DNA of 64,000 bases from contig NZ_FPAG01000005.1 of the NCBI RefSeq assembly GCF_900116365.1, positions 1-64,000 of the forward strand, read 5' to 3'. The stretch's first letter is position 1. The number at the start of each line of letters is the position of its first letter. The position numbers and the translations under genes are program-made. Below are positions 7,933 through 17,197 of this stretch, piece by piece. This DNA is from Zhouia amylolytica (GTDB taxonomy: Bacteria; Bacteroidota; Bacteroidia; Flavobacteriales; Flavobacteriaceae). The notes under the pieces were generated by a model that did no database searches, was not told the DNA's origin, and was given only the letters and a program-made list of their open reading frames with translations.

Positions 7933-10900
7933 ATGAGTAAGGTTAAAGCCTGGAAAGATGTTGTAATAATACCTACCTATGAAGTAGGGGTGCCAGAAAA
8001 ATATCCGGTTTTTTTAGATAAACGAGTATATCAAGCCAGTAGTGGTGTAGTATACCCAAATCCGGTGATCGAATCTATAAGTGACGAAAAAACCTTCAAA
8101 GAGTGGGAGGTGGTGTTTATCGAAAATGATTATGTGAAAATAATGATCATTCCAGCCCTTGGAGGAAGAATTCAAATGGCTTATGATAAAGTAAGAGAAC
8201 GCCATTTTGTATATTATAATCAAGTGATTAAGCCTGCATTAGTAGGCTTAACGGGGCCGTGGATTTCAGGAGGTATTGAGTTTAACTGGCCTCAACACCA
8301 CCGTCCGAGCACTTATGATCCCACCGACTTTAATATAGAAGAAAATAAAGATGGCAGTATCACCGTATGGGTAAGTGAACTGGAACGCATGTTCAGAACC
8401 AAAGGGATGGCTGGTTTTACCTTATACCCCGATAAAGCATACCTGGAAATAAAAGCACAGCTGTATAATCGCACGCCTCATCCGCAAACCTTTTTATGGT
8501 GGGCCAACCCGGCAGTTGCAGTAAACGATCATTACCAGTCAGTATTTCCACCCGATGTGCATGCCGTTTTTGACCATGGTAAACGTGATGTTTCAGAATT
8601 TCCTATTGCTAAAGGGGAATACTATAAGGTGGATTATGCGCCTGGTACAGACATTTCAAAATATAAAAATATCCCGGTACCCACGTCTTACATGGCTATT
8701 ACCTCCAAGTACGATTTTGTGGGTGGGTACGAGAATGATACCAAAGGAGGTTTATTACATATAGCCGATCACCACATATCACCAGGAAAAAAACAGTGGA
8801 CCTGGGGAAATGGCGATTTCGGACATGCATGGGATAGGAACCTAACCGATGAAGACGGCCCCTATATCGAGCTTATGTGCGGTGTTTATACCGATAATCA
8901 ACCCGATTTTTCATGGTTACATCCCTATGAAGAAAAAAGCTTTAAGCAATACTTCATGCCATATTACAATGTGGGAGTTGTTAAAAATGCCACCAAAGAA
9001 GCGCTGCTGAATCTGGAGCATAAGGATTCAGAAGCCTTGCTGAAAATTCATGTGACTTCCGTATATAAGAATAGTAGCGTTATCCTGCGCAATTCTGAAT
9101 CTATACTGTTTGAAGAAACCTTAGAATTGAGTCCGCAAAATGGCTTTGAAAAAAGTATCCCCCTGGGTAATTCAGCCTATGAAACACTTACGGCTACCTT
9201 ATATGATGCAAAAGGAAAAGTATTGGTTTCATGGTCGCCGGAGGTGCATACAAATGTTGATATTCCCGAACCGGCCAAAGCAGCGAAACAACCTGAAGAA
9301 ATTAAGAGCATCGAGCAGTTATACTTACGTGGATTACACCTCGAACAATACCGCCATGCTACTTATGACCCAACTAAGTATTACCTCGAAGCCCTTGCTC
9401 GTGAACCGGGAGATGTACGATGTAATAATGCCATGGGGTTATGGAATCTTAAACACGCCAAATTCAAAGAAGCATTAACGTATTTCGACAAGGCCATAGA
9501 AACCTTAACCGAGCGCAACCCAAATCCATACGATGGGGAACCTTATTTTAATAAAGGACTCGCACTAAAATTCCTGGGAAAAAAGGAAGAGGCTTATGCA
9601 GCCTTTTTTAAAGCCTGTTGGAATGCCGCCTGGCAAGATGCAGGATATTTTAACCTGGCGCAAATAGATTGTTCAAATGGCAATCTTGAAAAGGCGCTGG
9701 AATTGGTTGGTAAAGCACTTATTAAAAATTGGCACAACCACAAAGCAAGGCATTTAAAAGTACTTCTGTTAAGAAAAATGGGGCAAAACGAAGAAGCCAT
9801 GCAGTTAGTCAATGAATCCCTGGCGATCGACAACTTTAATTTTGGCATACACTATGAGAAATACTTGTTAAGTGGGAAGCAGGAAGACTTGATAACCTTC
9901 AAAGAATTAATACGCGATAATCCACATAATTATATCGAGTATTCTTTAGACTACGCTCAGGCAGGACAGTTTGAAGAAGCTATAGCTCTTTTGGATGTTC
10001 ACGTCGACGGAAAAGATGCCGTTTACCCTATGATAGCCTATTTTTCAGGATGGTACCTTGAACAGCAAGGACAATTAGAACAAGCATTAAAACAGTATCA
10101 AAAAGCATCCATGATGCCTGGGGATTATTGTTTTCCAAATCGTTTAGAAGAAGTTGTTGTGTTGCAATCGGCCATACGACAAAATACATCCGATGCTCAG
10201 GCTCCTTATTATCTGGGGAATTTCTGGTATGCATTTAAACAATATAAAGAGGCTCAAAGTTGTTGGGAGCTTTCCGTTAAATTAAGCGATGATAATCCAA
10301 TTTGTCATCGAAACCTGGCTTTGTTGTATTTTAATAAAACCGACCAGAGGGACTTGGCAAGAACCCATTTAGAACGTGCCTTCGAATTAGATAATCGGGA
10401 AGCCAGACTGTTAATGGAGTTGGATCAATTGTATAAAAAATTAAATGTACCGGTAAAGGATCGTCTGCAACTGTTATCTTCTAATTTCGAATTAACTGAA
10501 ATGAGAGACGATTTATACCTGGAGTGGATTACCTTAAATAATTTCAAAGGAGATTATGAGAAGGCTTTTGCTGATATTAAATCGCGTCAATTTCATCCAT
10601 GGGAAGGAGGAGAAGGTAAAGTGCCTTTTCAGCACATTACCATACACGTTGAACTCGCTAAGGAGTCCATAAAGCGGGGAGGATACGATGAGGCTGTATC
10701 TTTCCTTGAGGCAGCTCAGGTATATCCCTATAACCTTGGCGAAGGAAAACTGTTCGGAGCTCAGGAGAATGATATTTTTTATTGGCTGGGATGTGCCTAT
10801 GAGAAATTGGGAGAACTAACCAAAGCTGAACAATACTGGACTAAAGCATCAAAAGGATTAAGTGACCCGAGTCCGGCGATGTTCTATAACGATCAACAGC

Positions 10901-11256
10901 CCGATAAGATTTTTTATCAAGGCCTGGCATTATTAAAATTAGGTGATAAACAGGAGGCAAACCGCAGATTTAAGAATCTGATTTCGTATGGTGAAATGCA
11001 TATGGATGATGATGTTAAATTAGACTATTTTGCCATCTCTCTTCCAGACCTTTTAATTTGGGAAGAGGACCTGAGTAAACGAAATCAAATTCATTGTTAC
11101 TATTTGATCGGGTTAGGTCAATTAGGACTGGGTAATTATAAACTGGCTGAAGCAGCATTAAATAAGGCTTTAAACTTCGACCGTTATCATATGCCAGCCC
11201 ATATCCATCTTAATATGGTTCACGATAATATTCAAAAAACAGACGTAGAAAAATAA
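7933..11256 (+). CDS. DUF5107 and TPR-repeat protein
   Basis: The 1107-residue protein begins with a DUF5107 region (about 1-360), with features of the galactose mutarotase-like fold such as GGRIQMAYDK, PALVGLTGPWISGGIEFNWPQ-type segments, and many conserved aromatic and histidine residues. From about 460 to the end it is a series of tetratricopeptide repeats (for example ALTYFDKAIETL, ALKQYQKASMMP, AEAALNKALNFD). No signal peptide is visible, so it is predicted to be cytoplasmic. Proteins with this architecture are common in polysaccharide-use loci of Bacteroidota, which suggests a carbohydrate-processing role, but I know of no firmly established reaction and assign none. The GH2 gene follows after 11 bases. 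Confidence 0.88.
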   Translation: MSKVKAWKDVVIIPTYEVGVPEKYPVFLDKRVYQASSGVVYPNPVIESISDEKTFKEWEVVFIENDYVKIMIIPALGGRIQMAYDKVRERHFVYYNQVIKPALVGLTGPWISGGIEFNWPQHHRPSTYDPTDFNIEENKDGSITVWVSELERMFRTKGMAGFTLYPDKAYLEIKAQLYNRTPHPQTFLWWANPAVAVNDHYQSVFPPDVHAVFDHGKRDVSEFPIAKGEYYKVDYAPGTDISKYKNIPVPTSYMAITSKYDFVGGYENDTKGGLLHIADHHISPGKKQWTWGNGDFGHAWDRNLTDEDGPYIELMCGVYTDNQPDFSWLHPYEEKSFKQYFMPYYNVGVVKNATKEALLNLEHKDSEALLKIHVTSVYKNSSVILRNSESILFEETLELSPQNGFEKSIPLGNSAYETLTATLYDAKGKVLVSWSPEVHTNVDIPEPAKAAKQPEEIKSIEQLYLRGLHLEQYRHATYDPTKYYLEALAREPGDVRCNNAMGLWNLKHAKFKEALTYFDKAIETLTERNPNPYDGEPYFNKGLALKFLGKKEEAYAAFFKACWNAAWQDAGYFNLAQIDCSNGNLEKALELVGKALIKNWHNHKARHLKVLLLRKMGQNEEAMQLVNESLAIDNFNFGIHYEKYLLSGKQEDLITFKELIRDNPHNYIEYSLDYAQAGQFEEAIALLDVHVDGKDAVYPMIAYFSGWYLEQQGQLEQALKQYQKASMMPGDYCFPNRLEEVVVLQSAIRQNTSDAQAPYYLGNFWYAFKQYKEAQSCWELSVKLSDDNPICHRNLALLYFNKTDQRDLARTHLERAFELDNREARLLMELDQLYKKLNVPVKDRLQLLSSNFELTEMRDDLYLEWITLNNFKGDYEKAFADIKSRQFHPWEGGEGKVPFQHITIHVELAKESIKRGGYDEAVSFLEAAQVYPYNLGEGKLFGAQENDIFYWLGCAYEKLGELTKAEQYWTKASKGLSDPSPAMFYNDQQPDKIFYQGLALLKLGDKQEANRRFKNLISYGEMHMDDDVKLDYFAISLPDLLIWEEDLSKRNQIHCYYLIGLGQLGLGNYKLAEAALNKALNFDRYHMPAHIHLNMVHDNIQKTDVEK

Positions 11257-11267
11257 TTAGATTAAGT

Positions 11268-14200
11268 ATGTTTAAAAACATTGTTTTATTCACAGTATTA
11301 GTATGCAATCTGACATTTCTGCAAGCTCAGGAAAATGTGCTCGACCTTTCAGGTGACTGGCATGTCAGCCTGAGTGAAGAGCGGCCGGAGATTGAAAATA
11401 CAACCGATTATAAAAAGGAAGGGATAATCAGATTGCCTTCCTCATTAACACAACAAGGCTATGGTCTGAAAACGAAAGGGTCCGATTTTGGAGTGCTGAC
11501 TCCAACCCATAAATATTTGGGTGTAGCCACCTTCGAACGAAGCATCGAGATTCCCAAAGATTGGAAGAACAAGGAGTTTCAGATTTTTTTAGAACGGGTG
11601 CTTTGGCAGTCGAAAGTATATGTGGATGGAGTGGAGTTAAGCACTCAGGATGCCCTTGGGACACCGCATATTCATAACATAGGAATACTTACTCCAGGGA
11701 AACACCAACTTAAAATAGAGGTTAATAATGATATGATCCATAATATCGGAGATAAAGGACATGCCTATGGTGCCTATACTCAAAGCATCTGGAATGGAAT
11801 TGTAGGAAGAATGGAACTCATGGCACACGACCCTACTCATATCACTGCACTCCGCACATATCCCTTGCTGGAGAGTGATCAGTTACGTGTAGAATTGGAT
11901 ATCACGGCAGCCAGAAAAGAAAAAGGGAAACTGTTTATAGATATCAGTGAGTTAGGCCATAAAGATGTGGTTAAATCTTTAGAGGTATCCTATAAACTGG
12001 AAGAAGGAAGCCATAAAAAAGAAGTGGTGCTTGATTTAAATGGAGCACTTAAAAAATGGAATGAATTTGACCCCACGGTCTATATACTAAATGCCTGCCT
12101 TAAAACAAAAAGGTTTGATGACAGCCGGGAAACTGAATTTGGATACCTTAAAATAGGCCATAACGGAACCAATATTCTTATTAATGATACTCCGGTTTTT
12201 TTACGAGGAAACCTCGATTGTGTACACTTTCCGCAAACAGGCTATCCGTCAGCCAAAGTAGAAGATTGGGAGCGCATATTTAAAATATATAAAGATTACG
12301 GACTGAATCATGCAAGGTTTCATTCCTGGTGTCCGCCGGAAGTAGCTTTTAAAGCAGCCAACCGGGTAGGGATTTATTTGCAGGCAGAGGCCTCAATTTG
12401 GATAGATTGGTGGATGAGTGTGGATAATACAGACCGCGGACGTCCTGAAATGAATACCAAAGGGTTCCCACAAGGACTGGGGAAAGACCCGAAACGCGAT
12501 CAGTTTGTAATCGAAGAAATGAATCGCGTAGTCGATTATTATGGAAACCACCCGTCCTTTACCATGTTTTGTATTGGTAATGAGTTGGGTAACTCCGATT
12601 TTGATGTGATGAAAACGTGGGTGAAGGATTTGAAAGAAAAAGATAACCGACGACTGTATTCAGTTTCAACAGCCAGAAAGATTACGGAGGTAGACGACTA
12701 TATGGCTACCCATTACATACAAAAAGTAGGTAGAACAAGAGGGTTGAATGGACCTCATACGGATTGGGATTTTGAGAAAGTATATAGCCAAATGGATATT
12801 CCTATCATTGCTCATGAAATAGGACAATGGCCGGTATATCCGTCCTGGAGTGAAATAGATACTTATAAAGGTGTTTTGAAGGCCAGAAACTTTCAAGAGT
12901 TTAAGGCAATGGCTGAAAAAAATGGAATAGCCGATCAGGCAGATGATTTTAAAATGGCTTCCGGAGCCCTGAATCAAATCATGTATAAATATGAAACGGA
13001 ATCATTCTTAAGAACAAAAAGCTGCGCAGGAGTACAGTTGTTGAGCATGCAGGATTATCAGGGACAAGGCGAAGCTTTAATCGGTTGGTTGGATGCGAAT
13101 TGGAATAGTAAGGGGATAACAACACCTCAAAAGTTCAAAGAACATTTCAATGAAACGGTACCCTTGCTGCGCATGAAAAAGATGGTGTGGACCTCTAATG
13201 AAACCTTTGAAGGCGCTATTCAATTATCGCACTATGGACAGTTTCCAATAAAAGAAGGACACCTTGTTGCTAATATAACAACAGCATCGGGCAAGCTTCT
13301 GAAAACCAAAGAGTGGAAGTTAGAAGACCTTGAAATAGGAAGCCTTACAGATGTCGGTAACCTATCTATGTCTTTAAAAAATATAAACAAACCACAACAA
13401 CTTAACATTGCAGTAAGTCTGAAAGGAACAGCGTTTAAAAATGAATGGGATATATGGGTGTATCCTCCTGAGGTACCGGAAGCAGACCATAAAGAAGTTA
13501 TTGTTTCACAAATGCTGGATGATGAAACTCTGGAAGCCCTGAAGAAAGGAAAGGACGTTTTGTTAATTGCCAATAATTTGGGTACCGACGCTACCAGTGT
13601 CGATCTGTCTTTCTATCCGCTTTACTGGTCTTTAACTTTTTTCCCCGGACAAGGTAAAACAAGTATTGGTCTGCTATTGAAAGATAAGCACCCTGCATTT
13701 AAGGAATTTGTGACCGATTTTCATAGTGATTGGCAGTGGGAAACCATTATGAATGGATCTAAAGGATTTATCCTGAATGATACTCCAAAAACATATAAAC
13801 CTATAGCACAGGTAGTGGACGATTTTCATAGAAACAATAAAGAAGGTGCTATTTTTGAATTTAAAGTAGGGAAAGGTAATTTACTGGTATGTGGATTTAA
13901 TGTAGCAAACAGCGAATTACCGGTGGCAAAACAACTTTTATATAGCCTCAAATCTTATGTTGCATCGGACGACTTTAAGCCAGCAACCGCTATTGAAGAA
14001 ATTGCATTGAAAGAACTATTTCCTTTTATCCCGGAAGCAGATGATGTAGCTGTAAAGGGAGCATTCAAGAATGCTGTTCTTCAGGTTAATGCAGCCGAAA
14101 ATTTAAAGGCTTTGAATGAAAGTGTAGCCTGGGAAATAGTTAACGATGAGATTCTGGTTCAAAAGGAGGTGTCTTATAATGTAAAAGCCGATGGATCCTG

Positions 14201-14501
14201 GAAAGATGATGAAGGAACAGCCTGGCACGGAAAAGAAATTACAGTTACCTTAAAATGCCCTGAAGGGATGTTAGGTAGTTTTTATGTGCTGTTTGATGAT
14301 TGGAATAAGCAGGGCCGTGAAGGGATCCTGGAGTTTGAAGGCCGTAAAGTACAGTTAGGAGCTCATAGTGCTAATGGAGGTCAATGGGTAAAGTTTCATG
14401 TAATGAGAGAAGATAGTAATGATGGAAAACTGATTTTAAAGGCAAAAGCAACCAAAAGTAACAATCTGATGATTCGTGAAATAGTACTGGAAAAGGAATA
14501 A
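11268..14501 (+). CDS. Glycoside hydrolase family 2 enzyme, exported
   Basis: The 1077-residue protein has a signal peptide (cleavage probably after FLQAQ). A GH2 sugar-binding jelly roll follows (about 25-190, LDLSGDWHVSL and VYVDGVELS), then an immunoglobulin-like domain and a TIM barrel (about 300-620). The likely acid/base is E439 in CIGNELG and the likely nucleophile E517 in HEIGQWPVYP. A long C-terminal region contains a segment (about 720-930) with TDFHSDWQW and VDDFHR motifs seen in other Bacteroidota GH2 proteins, then a beta-rich end. GH2 enzymes cut beta-galactosides, beta-glucuronides, beta-mannosides and related bonds; specificity cannot be read from this sequence. It is the last gene of the porter-sulfatase-DUF5107-GH2 operon. 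Confidence 0.9.
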   Translation: MFKNIVLFTVLVCNLTFLQAQENVLDLSGDWHVSLSEERPEIENTTDYKKEGIIRLPSSLTQQGYGLKTKGSDFGVLTPTHKYLGVATFERSIEIPKDWKNKEFQIFLERVLWQSKVYVDGVELSTQDALGTPHIHNIGILTPGKHQLKIEVNNDMIHNIGDKGHAYGAYTQSIWNGIVGRMELMAHDPTHITALRTYPLLESDQLRVELDITAARKEKGKLFIDISELGHKDVVKSLEVSYKLEEGSHKKEVVLDLNGALKKWNEFDPTVYILNACLKTKRFDDSRETEFGYLKIGHNGTNILINDTPVFLRGNLDCVHFPQTGYPSAKVEDWERIFKIYKDYGLNHARFHSWCPPEVAFKAANRVGIYLQAEASIWIDWWMSVDNTDRGRPEMNTKGFPQGLGKDPKRDQFVIEEMNRVVDYYGNHPSFTMFCIGNELGNSDFDVMKTWVKDLKEKDNRRLYSVSTARKITEVDDYMATHYIQKVGRTRGLNGPHTDWDFEKVYSQMDIPIIAHEIGQWPVYPSWSEIDTYKGVLKARNFQEFKAMAEKNGIADQADDFKMASGALNQIMYKYETESFLRTKSCAGVQLLSMQDYQGQGEALIGWLDANWNSKGITTPQKFKEHFNETVPLLRMKKMVWTSNETFEGAIQLSHYGQFPIKEGHLVANITTASGKLLKTKEWKLEDLEIGSLTDVGNLSMSLKNINKPQQLNIAVSLKGTAFKNEWDIWVYPPEVPEADHKEVIVSQMLDDETLEALKKGKDVLLIANNLGTDATSVDLSFYPLYWSLTFFPGQGKTSIGLLLKDKHPAFKEFVTDFHSDWQWETIMNGSKGFILNDTPKTYKPIAQVVDDFHRNNKEGAIFEFKVGKGNLLVCGFNVANSELPVAKQLLYSLKSYVASDDFKPATAIEEIALKELFPFIPEADDVAVKGAFKNAVLQVNAAENLKALNESVAWEIVNDEILVQKEVSYNVKADGSWKDDEGTAWHGKEITVTLKCPEGMLGSFYVLFDDWNKQGREGILEFEGRKVQLGAHSANGGQWVKFHVMREDSNDGKLILKAKATKSNNLMIREIVLEKE

Positions 14502-14502
14502 T

Positions 14503-14518
14503 AGTATTTCGAAATACT
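14503..14518. repeat. Perfect 16-base palindrome after the GH2 gene
   Basis: AGTATTTCGAAATACT starts two bases after the stop codon of the GH2 gene and is a perfect dyad. It could be a transcript 3' structure element or a protein-binding site. Confidence 0.5.
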
Positions 14519-14534
14519 TTATGATGGATAACAT

Positions 14535-14572
14535 GCCCGTGCAAAACTATGTTTCGCACGGGTTTTGTTTTT
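14535..14572 (+). terminator. Rho-independent terminator of the carbohydrate operon
   Basis: The arms CCCGTGC (14536-14542) and GCACGGG (14556-14562) form a GC-rich stem followed by ttttgttttt. It lies 34 bases after the GH2 stop codon and in the expected orientation. Confidence 0.85.
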
Positions 14573-14607
14573 ATGTAAGATTAGAGCATCATTCGTAAGG
14601 TTATAAT

Positions 14608-14725
14608 TGGAGGACAAAGCCCGACGAAGTAATCTTTTCAATTGGAACACGAACCTATACGAGAGACTGCTATGCTTTTACAAAGCTCCTACCGACGAAA
14701 CATCATAACATCTTAACCCCATAAC
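14608..14725. repeat. Intergenic repeat, copy B, with short cataac run
   Basis: It resembles copy A at 3771-3872 over about 115 bases in the same orientation: gacgaagtaatcttttcaa (14623-14641) is identical, then cctat, gagactgc, cttttac and finally gaaacatcataacatcttaac. The two copies bracket the AraC-porter-sulfatase-DUF5107-GH2 locus. Confidence 0.75.
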
Positions 14726-14740
14726 AGCACAACAAATAAA

Positions 14741-15151
14741 TCACTCCCCCTCCAAATCTGAAATACGTTTTTCTAAAAACAACTTTAACTCTTTTAAGGT
14801 TGCATTACTTTCTTTCAATGCTTCATTAGCCTCTTTTAATGCTGCAATCCGTTCCTCTAAAACAGTTATTTTTTCCCGCAATTGATATTCAGACGAATCT
14901 TCAGCAATAGGATGTAGATCATCCGGAGTTTGAGGTTTAAACATGGGACCTTTCCCCATAAGAATCCACGAAGGATTGTAATTGGGATAATTTTCAACCA
15001 GCGCTGCGAGCCATTTGGTTTGAATGTCAGTTTTATTTTTCAGAGCTCTGGAAAGCACTCCCTTACTCGCACCTATCTGCTTCTCAAGCGCAGAGATCGT
15101 AATCCCTTCGTTTTGAGCAATCAAACCGAAAACTGTTAAAATTGTACTCAT
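14741..15151 (-). CDS. XRE-like helix-turn-helix regulator with C-terminal coiled coil
   Basis: The 136-residue protein has a predicted helix-turn-helix (about 1-65: ISALEKQIGASKGVLSRAL) resembling XRE/phage-repressor type DNA-binding domains found in Bacteroidota, and the WILMGKGPM segment typical of that group. Residues 90-136 form a clear coiled coil with heptad leucines and repeated ALKE/TLKE units, likely used for oligomerisation. It is transcribed away from the HEPN gene at 15656, which makes it a candidate regulator of that gene or of itself. The ATG start is preceded by no strong ribosome-binding site, as usual in this phylum. Confidence 0.8.
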   Translation of the reverse strand: MSTILTVFGLIAQNEGITISALEKQIGASKGVLSRALKNKTDIQTKWLAALVENYPNYNPSWILMGKGPMFKPQTPDDLHPIAEDSSEYQLREKITVLEERIAALKEANEALKESNATLKELKLFLEKRISDLEGE

Positions 15152-15655
15152 ACAGTGAAATTAATCAACATTTACCCATTATAGGTGAAAATTATCATTT
15201 ATATTTGCTTATAAATACATCAATAAAACGATAATAAATCTACAAAAAAATAAAGAAATAGCAGTGGTATTTGTGAAGATAAAGATTACAATATGTGCTA
15301 TAGCTTAAAATAGTAGAAGGAAATAATATAAGATAATGGTTATGGGAATGACGTTTTAGCATTTATTCATTCCGGTTTTTAATAATTCTAAGCCAATCCT
15401 TTTGGCATTTGTCCCATAACAGACGATTACATTTTTTATGGTATCCGGCCATACAACGATTCACATCTTATTAAATAAGGTTTACGATCCTTAATGTGTT
15501 TCATTGAGTAATACATCTGTATAGTTGCTCATCTAAACCTCTTAAAAATCAGGGTATAAATTTATTTCGTGATCGTAACCTATGGTATAAAAGCACCCCG
15601 AAATAGAGGGGTCGCATGCTTAAAAATAAATAGAATCATAAATAAAAAGGAAACC
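15152..15655. other. Divergent intergenic region between the XRE and HEPN genes
   Basis: These 504 bases contain a TATATTTG box on the plus strand at 15200-15207 without a matching TTG at the usual distance, and a small hairpin CCCC-gaaataga-GGGG at about 15596-15611. I see no gene. A GTG at 15569 would extend the HEPN gene by 29 codons, but the extension looks non-coding. Confidence 0.45.
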
Positions 15656-16789
15656 ATGGAAAATCAAATCGTCAGCAAAATCACCGGTCTACTCGAGGTA
15701 CAATGCATTTATCTATCTGAATTAATAATAAGAAAGGCCCGCCGGCCTTTGTACGTGATTATCCTTGCGGGAAACTGCTCCTCCTTAACCCGGGAACTGG
15801 CCACTATGGTGGCTAAAATATTTCAGGAAGGAACCACAGCTTTATATCGAATATTCTCTTTGGAATATGCCAGTCAGCAACTAAAAGATCACAATCTCTT
15901 TTTTATGGAGCATTGTAGGTCCGAATGTCTTAAATTTTCCAGTTCTGGAGAAAAGTCAGGGATTGTAGCATATGCAATGACCCAATATGCTTTTGAGAAC
16001 CAATTGAAAAGGCATCAAGGAGAAAGTAATAAAATTGAAGCTTTTAAAAGTGGTGCCGAATTTTTTCGGAAAAATCAAAACCATGCGCAGGCTGCTTTTA
16101 TGTATCATCAGTATATAGAACTTTGGTATCGCTATTTGGCCCTTTCCTTTATGGGCAAGGAGCGTAAAAGTCATAGTATAAAAGAACTTCAGGTTTATTT
16201 GAAAGCCTTTATACCTGAATTAGGAACTCTTTTTAATAGTGATACGGAAGAAGATCAGATAGTGTTAAAGCTCTTAGATGAAGCTTATGTTTCCGTACGC
16301 TATAAGAGTAATTATCACGTAAGCCAAGATCAGTTAATAGCCATCCAACGCAAGGCCAATACCTTACATGAGTTGGCCAATGAATTATTTCAGGAGGGCC
16401 AGGACAGGTGTCTTGGTTTTCTCGAAAATCAAGTTCATGAATCAGATTTTAAATCAAGGAATGTATTGGAAGATCGAAACTTTTTGAAAACGATTAAATC
16501 CTTGGTTAAAGAACATTATCACATGCTTGATCCCCATCCACATCGCAATGAATTATTTCGGTTCCGGGTAAATACAAAAGGTTACCTCGAGACTTCCTTT
16601 ATGATCGCCAGTTTACTCAAGGTTTGTGCCTTGGCTTTAGACGGGCAAGACGATACGAATATCATGGTAAATAATGCAGGAGGTGATGTCAAAGAGGTGC
16701 TGACCCTCATATTGAATCTCATGCCTTACGAAGAAATGAGATTTCTCGACAAGATGCGATCCGTAATAAAGGAGGAGAAAGTTAAATAA
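15656..16789 (+). CDS. HEPN-domain protein with N-terminal nucleotidyltransferase-like region
   Basis: I start the protein at the ATG at 15656, preceded by aaaagga, giving 377 residues; a GTG at 15569 is less likely. Residues about 20-100 (LYVIILAGNCSSLTRELATM) look like a divergent nucleotidyltransferase-like domain. About 130-265 is a HEPN domain of the Bacteroidota type: AAFMYHQYIELWYRYLAL, HSIKELQVYL and LLDEAYVSVRYKSNYHVS. Residues about 294-377 form an extra module that is also found alone in the next gene. HEPN proteins paired with nucleotidyltransferase domains are often nucleases or their partners in toxin-antitoxin or defence systems, but the canonical R-X4-6-H motif is not clear here, so activity is uncertain. 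The small gene at 16828 follows after 38 bases. Confidence 0.75.
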   Translation: MENQIVSKITGLLEVQCIYLSELIIRKARRPLYVIILAGNCSSLTRELATMVAKIFQEGTTALYRIFSLEYASQQLKDHNLFFMEHCRSECLKFSSSGEKSGIVAYAMTQYAFENQLKRHQGESNKIEAFKSGAEFFRKNQNHAQAAFMYHQYIELWYRYLALSFMGKERKSHSIKELQVYLKAFIPELGTLFNSDTEEDQIVLKLLDEAYVSVRYKSNYHVSQDQLIAIQRKANTLHELANELFQEGQDRCLGFLENQVHESDFKSRNVLEDRNFLKTIKSLVKEHYHMLDPHPHRNELFRFRVNTKGYLETSFMIASLLKVCALALDGQDDTNIMVNNAGGDVKEVLTLILNLMPYEEMRFLDKMRSVIKEEKVK

Positions 16790-16827
16790 TATTAAAAAAT
16801 TGCAATAATAATATAAATAGTCATTTT

Positions 16828-17157
16828 ATGAATACGAACGAAGAACAGCTGATTAAGGACTTAAAGCGGCATGCCAAAGACCATACTCCTACCTTGCAAC
16901 CCCATTCCTTTTTTAATGACCGATTTCAGGTAACCTGTTTTTATGTGAAAAACCATGAGGACTTGCTATTATCCGTTAGATCATTATTATACCTCTGTAA
17001 ACGAATCTTGGATCCGGAAGATGATATGGAGAAAGCACCAGAATGGATCGAAAAGGATTATATACGCCAGGCACTATCCATAGCCAATCGTTTAATGCCC
17101 TTGGGAGATGAAGCCTTATTGGATCATATAAATAGTTTTTATCAAAAAGAAAATTAA
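16828..17157 (+). CDS. Small protein resembling the C-terminal module of the upstream HEPN protein
   Basis: The 109-residue protein is unnamed. Its residues about 25-105 can be aligned by eye with residues 294-377 of the preceding gene: FRFRVNTKGY against DRFQVTCFYV, MIASLLKVCALALDGQDD against SVRSLLYLCKRILDPEDD, and VLTLILNLMPYEE against ALSIANRLMPLGD, each ending in an acidic/lysine tail. It is predicted to be helical and soluble. The shared module suggests that the small protein may bind the HEPN protein or compete for its partner (inference). The gene lies 38 bases downstream on the same strand, so co-transcription is likely. Confidence 0.7.
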   Translation: MNTNEEQLIKDLKRHAKDHTPTLQPHSFFNDRFQVTCFYVKNHEDLLLSVRSLLYLCKRILDPEDDMEKAPEWIEKDYIRQALSIANRLMPLGDEALLDHINSFYQKEN

Positions 17158-17197
17158 TCCTTAAATCTTAATAATATGATATTCTACCGTAATTAAG

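Noticed and set aside
15569-15655. GTG-initiated 29-codon extension of the HEPN gene
   Set aside because: The ATG at 15656 has a better upstream context (aaaagga) and the extension shows no protein-like features.
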